A stretch of DNA of 16,241 nt from Phoronis ovalis (Eukaryota; Phoronida; Phoronidae): contig JAOXYB010024335.1 of the NCBI GenBank assembly GCA_028565635.1, positions 1 through 16,241 on the forward strand, given 5' to 3'. Positions within the stretch are counted from its first letter, which is position 1; every line of letters starts with the position of its first letter. Under the pieces are notes generated by a model. It was not told the DNA's origin. It saw only the letters and a program-made list of their open reading frames with translations, and ran no database searches. The position numbers and the translations under genes were made by a program. Positions 12,401 through 16,241 of this stretch are shown here, in pieces.

Positions 12401-14448
12401 ATGAAGGCTTCATAAAAAGATAACTCCTATGAGGGACAGTCAGATTAATGATTTGCCTTCTGCACTATATGTTAATTGTTATGGGCATTTAGTAGACATC
12501 ATGCTAGCTATTGCTGCAGTAGCAAAACAGCAAACTTCCCGTGCTGTGGTTAAGCTTGCGTGTAGACACATGCTAAATTGTTATTATCTACCCTACTGAT
12601 TAATGTCTCGTTATAATTAAAATAGATTTTAAGACATGCAGGAGGAGGGGTTAAAGTTGAACATCTTCTGGATTTTGAGCCTATAATGCAACAGATGGAA
12701 ATTAATTGTAGGAGTTATTGTGTCATATGAAGTCCTTGTAAACTCATGTTTTGTTCGTTCAACATGCTCGCATAAATCATCCTAATTGAATTAGAATATC
12801 TTGCTAGTTTTGAATAAAATACTTAATAGCTAACTGCATTGATAACTTTGCCTCTTTGAGTTTAGAGTTCAAATACTTGATTAACAGAATGTCGCTTTAA
12901 GAGCCTAACCCCTTGCAGGATTCACCATTTCTTAGTTCTTCCGTGTTCTTATAATGTTGTTTTTTAGTTTGTTTTACTAAATTTCATTTTTCTCATACTG
13001 ACATACTCAAGTACTAATACCTTTAATTGTAAAAGCTGTTGTGACTTAAAAGATGTAACATAAATTATTTAAGTATTTTAGCGCAACATTTCTTAATTAA
13101 TAATTAGTATTTCATCAAACAGTATTTTTTGGTGTATGTTTATTTATAAAAACTGTCGCATTAGATACTTACTGCTCTAACTGAATGCTTTCCCCTTTCG
13201 TCTCTGCAGCACATCTAAGTTAGATTCTTACGGCTCAAAATATGACAGTCTCGTTCAGCGAGATCCCTACTATACACGGTCAAGAGATAGAGAAATATAT
13301 AACTCCACAGCTGATTATGAAACATCAGCAAAGTATCGAACCAATTATTCCACTTTATCAGTAAGTCTTCATTTTTACTGACAGTTATTTTAAAAACTGC
13401 TGATCATACGTTGTTGTTTTTTTTATGTATTTGTCAACTATTAAAAGTCGTTTGATAGTGTGTGTGTGTGTTGTGTATCACTAGAAGTCTATATCAAAAA
13501 TAAGTTTAGTACCTGGTATTAGTAGGAGTCTGGGATCTTACTTAAATTGCAGTGTACAGATAAATTACTGTGTGGTCTCAGACACAAGATAAAATCAAAA
13601 GTTTGGGTCGATCAAACAAAAGAATATTTAAAGATTGTACTGGATGTGTTGTGATTGTTCAGCACTTAAAATTTAAGTTAAATTTGAAGTATAACGAAAG
13701 TATCCGGAGCTGTTATTGTTTATAAAACCAATAAATCATGACTGCATGATGCTTTAACATATGAAACATATATAGTTGCTTTTTATGATTTTGTTGGCAG
13801 CTTTGCACAGCTTTTTAAATATAATTTACACCAGATATTGCTTGCTGAAAACTTTCCTTAGAGATTTTTGGGGTGGTTTATTTCTTTTTACCATTTTAGG
13901 CAATTTAATTGACAAACTGAACAATAATTGACGTATGACACCATGACTTTACACAAACTGCCTTAATGAAATTTCAGTCTGCAGTATTCTAATGCAAGCT
14001 CATTCATGACCCATAAGAGTGTCCGACATTTTTCAGAAGCAGTCGTTGGTGTAATATATTCTCTGAAGTTTTGGGAAATTTTGCCACATTCATTCCTCTG
14101 CATAATTTTAACTGTTAGAGTATGTTCTTGTGAAGTCATGGCCTCCATTGTATTTTGTGTTTATATAATGTCAATCTGTCTACGTTGTGCCCATAATTAA
14201 TGAGGCAGCAAGTTTTACAGGTATCTGATAAAGATTTCCATGCAGAGAAATTATTTGACTTCATGGATTGTGCCTGGGGACTGGCAGTGAAAATTGTTAG
14301 TTACGAATTGTCGGTTACGAAGGGTAAAAATGGCCCCTTTTTTGGGACCTACGAAAACATTTGATATTTTGTACATGTTCCAAAAGTTAATAATAAATGC
14401 TTTTTGCTTACTTTTTAGTCGATCCGTGGGTCATACACGAACTACTAG
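353..14448 (+). CDS. CDC14: CDC14-type dual-specificity protein phosphatase, 5'-partial, 12 coding exon positions
   Basis: Seen: joining 353-432, 4165-4231, 4561-4623, one of 5080-5167/5648-5735, 7320-7550, 7703-7841, 8274-8484, 9193-9302, 10116-10322, 10901-11107, 13210-13360 and 14419-14448 gives 1,584 nt, 527 codons plus TAG, with GT/AG at every intron and matching phases. Family hallmarks in order are [82 protein letters not shown] and MTQGDKL. Known: CDC14 phosphatases dephosphorylate phosphoSer-Pro/phosphoThr-Pro sites, often CDK sites. They act in mitotic exit in yeast and in cytokinesis, DNA repair, centrosome and cilium biology in animals. The catalytic Cys, the signature Arg and the acidic-loop Asp are all present, so the enzyme should be active. 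The N-terminal ~110-130 residues, including the start codon, lie upstream of the window. Whether it is orthologous to vertebrate CDC14A, CDC14B or the ancestor of both cannot be settled here. Confidence 0.96.
1336..1346. repeat. left copy of putative 11-bp target-site duplication
   Basis: GGAGAGGAGAC occurs here, immediately before the inverted-repeat element, and again at 1753-1763 immediately after it. An 11-bp duplication falls in the 9-11 bp range typical of Mutator-like DNA transposons. The sequence is purine-only apart from its last base, so a chance or slippage match is possible. Confidence 0.5.
1347..1752. mobile_element. ~406-bp non-autonomous TIR element (MITE-like, possibly Mutator-type)
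   Basis: The left end (from 1348, GGGGGTACTC, then a T-run ending in TTTTG, then a GGGGATGTGC block near 1378) matches the reverse complement of the right end (1705-1752: a G-run, GTACTCGAGG, a T-run ending TTTTTTGG, then GGGAGTGTGC). The inverted repeats are imperfect and about 43-48 bp long. The outermost right end is a run of 15 C (1738-1752), against 5 G on the left. An 11-bp direct repeat flanks the element. No transposase frame is present; short reverse-strand ORFs over the right half only read low-complexity sequence. Class assignment is inference from the duplication length. Confidence 0.6.
1398..1700. repeat. internal ~28-31 bp degenerate tandem units (AGCAATCCAAATTTT)
   Basis: The core AATCCAAA(A/T) recurs at 1398, 1429, 1459, 1487, 1516 (as TATCC), about 1551 (AATTCC), 1624, 1655 and 1685. 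Spacings are mostly 28-31 bp. Several units carry a preceding TAGC and a following AATATAAGGG. They fill the body of the inverted-repeat element and appear to have arisen by tandem duplication followed by decay; the middle units around 1560-1610 are the most diverged. Confidence 0.7.
1753..1763. repeat. right copy of putative 11-bp target-site duplication
   Basis: GGAGAGGAGAC, identical to 1336-1346, starts directly after the C-run that ends the element. Confidence 0.5.
4165..4231 (+). CDS. CDC14: CDC14 exon B: N-terminal domain
   Basis: Sixty-seven nt: one base completing the split Arg, then [20 protein letters not shown] and NK, ending on a complete codon. The acceptor is TTTTCAG (AG at 4163-4164) and the donor GTAAGA at 4232. 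The segment matches the vertebrate CDC14 pattern FRDASFG-CTYNLT-LDCL in the N-terminal domain. Confidence 0.95.
4232..4560 (+). other. CDC14 intron (329 nt), no further feature
   Basis: GTAAGA donor and TTTCCTTTTCAG acceptor. The interior is AT-rich with no recognisable element. Confidence 0.9.
4561..4623 (+). CDS. CDC14: CDC14 exon [11 protein letters not shown] segment
   Basis: Sixty-three nt, 21 complete codons: [20 protein letters not shown] then E. Acceptor TTTTCAG at 4560, donor GTAATG at 4624. The [10 protein letters not shown] motif is diagnostic of CDC14. It is a phase 0-0 exon joining directly to either of the two alternative exons that follow. Confidence 0.95.
4624..5079 (+). other. 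CDC14 intron upstream of the alternative exon pair (456 nt)
   Basis: AT-rich intron. The only structure noted is a small potential hairpin at 4854-4874 (AAGGATTA, 5-nt loop, TAGTCCTT; 8 bp with one G-U). Its role, if any, is unknown. Confidence 0.8.
5080..5167 (+). CDS. CDC14: CDC14 alternative exon D1 (predicted mutually exclusive)
   Basis: Eighty-eight nt encoding [20 protein letters not shown] then PHPKSKVEN, plus the first base of a split Gly. Acceptor AATTTACAG (AG 5078-5079), donor GTGAGC at 5168. Its twin at 5648-5735 has the same length, phase and motif. It covers the end of the N-terminal domain and the linker region that leads into the catalytic domain. Either copy joins in frame to 4623 and 7320. 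Relative to the twin, 11 codons differ silently and 7 change residue, so both copies look selected for protein function. From memory, the FCGPH version resembles vertebrate CDC14B here. Confidence 0.93.
5191..5214 (+). promoter_or_regulatory. 5' arm of a predicted long-range intronic RNA stem
   Basis: CACAAGTC (5191-5198) and CAGGGATGTCTT (5203-5214) are exact reverse complements of GACTTGTG (5586-5593) and AAGACATCCCTG (5568-5579), in the correct order for one stem with a 4/6-nt internal loop. The arm lies 23 nt after the donor of exon D1. A shifted register is also possible, since ACAAGTC recurs at 5185-5191. Confidence 0.7.
5568..5593 (+). promoter_or_regulatory. 3' arm of the intronic stem, candidate docking site for exon choice
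   Basis: AAGACATCCCTG (5568-5579) and GACTTGTG (5586-5593) pair with the arm after D1, enclosing 353 nt. The arm ends 54 nt before the first base of exon D2, just upstream of its T-run. Its AAGACATCC part can also pair, with one G-U, with GGATGTTTT at 5741-5749 right after the D2 donor. Function is inferred from position and complementarity only. Confidence 0.65.
5648..5735 (+). CDS. CDC14: CDC14 alternative exon D2 (predicted mutually exclusive)
   Basis: Eighty-eight nt encoding [20 protein letters not shown] then PHQKSKIEN, plus the first base of a split Gly. Acceptor ATTCCTGCAG (AG 5646-5647), donor GTAAAG at 5736. It is 67/88 identical to D1 at nucleotide level and 22/29 at protein level. 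Differences from D1 are K/R, F/L, I/V, N/D, C/S, P/Q and V/I. Using D1 and D2 together shifts the frame and meets TGA at 5662-5664. Using neither meets TGA at 7374-7376. From memory, FSGPH is the vertebrate CDC14A version of this motif. Confidence 0.93.
5741..5749 (+). promoter_or_regulatory. possible competing partner of the intronic docking arm
   Basis: GGATGTTTT, 5 nt after the D2 donor GT begins, can pair with AAGACATCC at 5568-5576 (nine pairs, one G-U). Its longer form, 5741-5752, matches 11 of 12 bases of 5206-5217 after D1. It is short, so chance is a real alternative. Confidence 0.35.
6972..7079. repeat. 108-nt imperfect inverted repeat (hairpin or mini-MITE) in intron
   Basis: TACAAGGTGGCAAGAAAT at 6986-7003 is the reverse complement of 7056-7073 except for one position (G versus A, which would be a G-U pair in RNA). 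Outer CAAATATA (6972-6979) pairs with TATATTTG (7072-7079, overlapping the inner arm by two bases), with a ~6-8 nt insertion on the left side. The loop is about 52 nt. No clear target duplication was seen, so whether it is a mobile-element remnant or a functional RNA hairpin is open. Confidence 0.65.
7320..7550 (+). CDS. CDC14: CDC14 exon E: catalytic domain up to the active-site Cys
   Basis: 231 nt, 76 complete codons between two split codons. It starts [20 protein letters not shown], includes [16 protein letters not shown] and [18 protein letters not shown], and ends GGIAIHCK. It contains the acidic-loop Asp of FFVDGSTP, expected to act as general acid, and the nucleophilic Cys of IHCK. The acceptor is CTATTTTAG (AG 7318-7319) and the donor GTAATT at 7551. 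The following phase-1 intron interrupts the HC-X5-R signature just after the Lys codon. Downstream sequence stays open in frame to a stop at 7619-7621, but that is intron read-through lacking the signature Arg. Confidence 0.96.
7703..7841 (+). CDS. CDC14: CDC14 exon F: rest of the phosphatase signature, [10 protein letters not shown]
   Basis: 139 nt encoding (A)[19 protein letters not shown], then [19 protein letters not shown] and PQQNFLE, with a split Glu at the end. Together with the previous exon it completes [11 protein letters not shown], the PTP loop that binds phosphate through its Arg. GPQQ is the conserved Gln-containing loop of CDC14. Acceptor TTTCTTTTTCAG (AG 7701-7702), strong donor GTAAGT at 7842. 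Confidence 0.96.
7842..8273 (+). other. CDC14 intron (432 nt), no further feature
   Basis: GTAAGT donor and CTTTTAG acceptor. AT-rich, nothing recognisable inside. Confidence 0.9.
8274..8484 (+). CDS. CDC14: CDC14 exon G: end of catalytic domain and start of tail
   Basis: 211 nt encoding (E)[17 protein letters not shown] through [20 protein letters not shown] to an acidic end, [16 protein letters not shown]-x-x-W-x-QGD and ILSG-DD match vertebrate CDC14 at the end of the catalytic domain. WCW replaces the usual residues around the conserved Trp. The acceptor is ACTTTTAG (AG 8272-8273). I place the end at donor GTACGT (8485) because the next exon then joins in phase and continues the acidic-to-MTQGDKL order known in CDC14A. 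Without splicing the frame stays open 31 more codons to TAG at 8578-8580, which could give a truncated isoform. Confidence 0.92.
8485..9192 (+). other. CDC14 intron (708 nt), start is open in frame
   Basis: The first 96 nt are an in-frame extension of exon G ending in TAG (8578-8580). The remainder is AT-rich. The acceptor GATATTGCAG at 9192 follows a run of T at about 9171-9182. No strong AATAAA was seen shortly after the TAG to support an alternative 3' end. Confidence 0.8.
9193..9302 (+). CDS. CDC14: CDC14 exon H: MTQGDKL segment, possible nuclear export region
   Basis: 110 nt encoding [20 protein letters not shown], then [16 protein letters not shown] and a split Ala. The MTQGDKL-x-x-LK block matches vertebrate CDC14A/B just after the catalytic domain. 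In human CDC14A a nuclear export signal has been mapped to this region, and LNQLKL here is a plausible hydrophobic core (inference). The following RKHPRS is basic. Acceptor GATATTGCAG (AG 9191-9192), donor GTAAGT at 9303. Confidence 0.93.
9303..10115 (+). other. CDC14 intron (813 nt) with a long pyrimidine-rich end
   Basis: GTAAGT donor. The last ~150 nt (about 9960-10115) are strongly C/T-rich and end CCTTTCAG; an ORF opens through it only because the tract lacks stops and reads as a hydrophobic string. A ttcttgcag at about 9550 resembles an acceptor, but the frame entering there stops within nine codons. Confidence 0.8.
10116..10322 (+). CDS. CDC14: CDC14 exon I: Ser/Arg/Cys-rich tail, possible cassette exon
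   Basis: 207 nt (68 codons between split codons, symmetric phase). It encodes [20 protein letters not shown] through [20 protein letters not shown] to [20 protein letters not shown] and SCTD. CT-x-R occurs three times (CTGRS, CTSRS, CTDR). The tail is predicted to be disordered and basic, with no catalytic residues. Acceptor CCTTTCAG (AG 10114-10115), donor GTAAAA at 10323, the weakest-looking donor among these exons. Being a multiple of three with matching phases, it can be skipped without frame change. Assignment rests on phase continuity and splice sites rather than homology. Confidence 0.8.
10323..10900 (+). other. CDC14 intron (578 nt), no further feature
   Basis: GTAAAA donor and CTCATTTACAG acceptor. 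AT-rich, with no element recognised. Confidence 0.85.
10901..11107 (+). CDS. CDC14: CDC14 exon J: Ser/Lys-rich tail with Ser-Pro sites
   Basis: 207 nt (68 codons between split codons) encoding [60 protein letters not shown] and [12 protein letters not shown] fits the CDK consensus S-P-x-K, and SSPS is another Ser-Pro site, so the tail itself may be phosphoregulated (inference). The pattern resembles the low-complexity tail of vertebrate CDC14A. Acceptor ATTTACAG (AG 10899-10900), donor GTAAAT at 11108. It has the same length and phases as the preceding exon, but no residue similarity beyond composition. Confidence 0.9.
11108..13209 (+). other. CDC14 intron (2,102 nt), no recognised element
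   Basis: GTAAAT donor, TTTCGTCTCTGCAG acceptor. AT-rich throughout, without repeats or ORFs I could recognise. An additional tail exon of low-complexity sequence could escape notice here. Confidence 0.8.
13210..13360 (+). CDS. CDC14: CDC14 exon K: Tyr/Ser-rich distal tail
   Basis: 151 nt: one base completing Thr, then [40 protein letters not shown] and YRTNYSTLS, ending on a complete codon. It is unusually Tyr-rich (eight of 50 residues). It has good splice sites, CTCTGCAG (AG 13208-13209) and donor GTAAGT at 13361, and its frame fits both neighbours. Homology of this part of the tail is not recognisable from memory. Confidence 0.87.
13361..14418 (+). other. CDC14 last intron (1,058 nt)
   Basis: GTAAGT donor, TACTTTTTAG acceptor. 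It includes a short GT repeat at about 13458-13470 and unremarkable AT-rich sequence. The overlapping short ORFs on both strands near 14000-14200 show no sign of being coding. Confidence 0.85.
14419..14448 (+). CDS. CDC14: CDC14 exon L: last nine codons and stop
   Basis: After acceptor TTACTTTTTAG (AG 14417-14418), phase 0 sequence reads SIRGSYTNY then TAG (14446-14448). The Ser-rich run followed by a short Tyr-ending peptide resembles the C-terminus of vertebrate CDC14A, which from memory also ends in Ser-rich residues and a final Tyr. Only 30 nt of this exon are coding; the rest is 3' UTR. Confidence 0.85.
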   Translation, partial: SIRGSYTNY

Positions 14449-15230
14449 GGCCACGCTGCTCCGGTGACACTATACAATCGCATCATTCATATTGGTTTGG
14501 GTTTGCATCATCATATAAAGCATCAACATGTGCAAGATACTGTTGACATTGTTAAATTAAGTAAATGGAAGGGGGGAAAATGATACAATATAGATACTGA
14601 GCATGTGCCTGCAGGTCTCAGAGGTGATTACATAAATTTACAGACAATGCATCTGTATAGTACGAATATTCCAAGCACAAGTACCATTTGTGGCTGTAAT
14701 TTTTTTCCATTTTAACCTTTTTCAAACAAATTCTTTGATACGTATGAGAAGGGACTAAATTTCTACCCTGTAGTTTTCATCTTCTAAGGAGAACTGCCAA
14801 AGAAACTGTCTATGAGCATGAACATTTGGACAAGGTGTGTGTGTCAAGTACGGAAACTGTGATTAGCTAGCGTTCTCTGAATTTACTGTAAGAGTCCAGT
14901 GCCTTACAATACATTGTCATGAAACGGCATTTTTTCAATTCGTTAATGTAAAGTCAAATTATTAGTAAGAGTGATCTTGTACTGGTGTGATAGTTATTGT
15001 GAATTGTAATACACATTATTGTACTATATTTTATTGTACATAGCACGTTTGTAGTAGTTTTAAAGCAATACTTTAATTTTTATAAATTGTATAATTTTGG
15101 TACACAGAATTCTGGGTGGTTTTACCTATGTAAAGGTATGTACAGAACAACAGAAAGTTTTTAATCAAATTATTTTTGTATTACATTATAAGGAATTAAC
15201 TAAAAAAATAAACTAATTTTAGGAGCTATT
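14449..15230 (+). other. putative CDC14 3' UTR
   Basis: No conserved frame follows the stop codon. AT-rich sequence runs to a candidate AATAAA at 15207, followed by a TTTTGTGATT G/T-rich stretch that could be the downstream cleavage element. The exact cleavage position is not determined, and longer forms are possible (an ATTAAA occurs at 15794). Confidence 0.6.
15207..15212 (+). terminator. candidate polyadenylation signal AATAAA
   Basis: A canonical AATAAA hexamer about 760 nt after the stop codon, with G/T-rich sequence about 15-25 nt downstream. I saw no other AATAAA between the stop codon and this position, which makes it the best candidate. Confidence 0.55.
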
Positions 15231-15918
15231 TTGTGATTAAAATTTTTTATCTGTTGAGTTTCAAATGTCAGTCACGAAGAATATGTAAAACCTTGATTCT
15301 ATTGGCTTTTACTATGCATGATGCAGTTTTAACTTATTTTTTATTTTTGTTTTATAGCATACCTTATTATTTAGTTAATACCTAACTATTAACTATTTCT
15401 CATGTACATTTAGTATGACAACATTTTTAGTGTATCATTAACTAGTTGTGCAAACATGTTTGTTTGATGCAATGTTGATTCAGTGAAAATTATTTTGAAC
15501 GTACAAGTCCAAAGCTGAATCTTACTAGAAGCATAAAAAGTACAAATGAGTTTCGAGTCTTGTAATACAACCTTCATCGGTCGGATAGTACATGAAGGTG
15601 AAGGAGTAGTGATTTTACTACAACTGCAACAATATTCAGTTTTGGACTAAGTTTATATTTGAAATAGTTGTACAAAGTTTTTAATTTTGCCAATTGGCAG
15701 GAATACGCTTTTGGAGATTGGCAACTTTGCAGTGAAAATATCCTAAAAGTACTAAAACCTGCAGAAATTTTGTGTTGTCAGCACGCTTGAAGCATTAAAG
15801 TTGCTGGCATAATGAATGTAAGCCTTTTAATATATTTTTCTCAACTATTTAGAAGTACTGTTTAAATTTTGGATATTTTAGAAAACTGTTATAAACACTG
15901 AATTTTACATCTGTTTTT
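15231..15918. other. intergenic or distal 3' UTR, no recognised feature
   Basis: AT-rich sequence with no sustained ORF or RNA gene recognised. ATTAAA at 15794-15799 is a possible distal polyadenylation signal. Confidence 0.6.
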
Positions 15919-15950
15919 ATGCCCATCACTATGTAATAGTGAATGGGCAT
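15919..15950. repeat. perfect-arm hairpin (14 bp, one bulge, 3-nt loop)
   Basis: ATGCCCATCACTAT, loop GTA, then ATAGTG, a bulged A, and ATGGGCAT. It marks the start of a block whose base composition differs from the flanking DNA. It may be the edge of a transposable element. Confidence 0.65.
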
Positions 15951-16241
15951 ATAGCCGTACCCTATGCGGTGGCGTCGTTGTCGTATGTAACCTTTTCTTT
16001 GTGTTGCTATAATGGGTTCAGCTTTCGTCAGATCATCTTCGTATTGGGTACAGGTCAAAGCACAGGTCTGATATAATTTTGACCTGGATTACTTCCAAGA
16101 TGGCCGACTGGCGGCTATGTTTGTACCCGAGAGTGCACCTCACTATCCTCCCATTTCGGGAAACACGAAGCGCTGACTTGACGATTTGAGGGTGGATTCA
16201 CAAAGGCCATGGGTTGGTGGGCGGTTTAGGCCAGGTGACAT
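15943..16241. mobile_element. GC-richer repeat-like block running off the window
   Basis: Base composition changes sharply from the AT-rich flank. The opening ATGGGCATATAGCCGTACCC followed by CG-rich CGTCGTTGTCG resembles dispersed repeats I associate with marine invertebrate genomes. AGGTCAAAG and TTTGACCTGG at about 16050-16087 form a further small inverted repeat. No coding capacity was recognised and the far end lies outside the window, so the class cannot be assigned. Confidence 0.45.

Overview
The window is animal nuclear DNA: AT-rich, with almost no long open reading frames, and with short exons bounded by GT/AG sites inside introns of 150-3,700 nt. It contains one recognisable gene, on the + strand: the 3' three quarters of a CDC14-family dual-specificity protein phosphatase. 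Close similarity to vertebrate CDC14A/B, plus transposon-type repeats, suggests a marine invertebrate such as a lophotrochozoan, invertebrate deuterostome or cnidarian. I cannot name the species.

Layout. Positions 1-352 are the end of an intron; the first ~110-130 codons lie upstream of the window. Coding exons: 353-432, 4165-4231, 4561-4623, then either 5080-5167 or 5648-5735, then 7320-7550, 7703-7841, 8274-8484, 9193-9302, 10116-10322, 10901-11107, 13210-13360, and 14419-14448 with the stop codon. Using one of the two alternative exons gives 1,584 nt, or 527 residues plus stop, in a single open frame, with every junction phase matching. Exons to 8484 encode the end of the N-terminal domain, the linker and the catalytic domain (HCKAGLGR signature). 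Later exons encode a Ser/Arg/Lys-rich tail. The 3' UTR starts at 14449, with a candidate AATAAA at 15207.

The most notable observation is a tandem pair of 88-nt exons (5080-5167 and 5648-5735). They encode two versions of the same 29-residue segment joining the two phosphatase domains, 22 of 29 residues identical. Neither length nor phase allows both or neither to be used: each gives an early stop. They are therefore predicted to be mutually exclusive. The 480-nt intron between them carries two distant complementary arms (12 + 8 bp), one just after the first exon's donor and one just before the second exon's acceptor. A second weak partner for the downstream arm lies just after the second exon's donor. 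Together these look like an RNA-structure switch for exon choice.

Other non-coding features: a ~406-bp terminal-inverted-repeat element in the first intron (1347-1752) with an apparent 11-bp target duplication and internal ~30-bp periodic units; a 108-nt inverted repeat at 6972-7079; and a GC-richer repeat-like block with a strong hairpin at the 3' edge (15919-16241). I found no tRNA, rRNA, CRISPR array or second protein gene.
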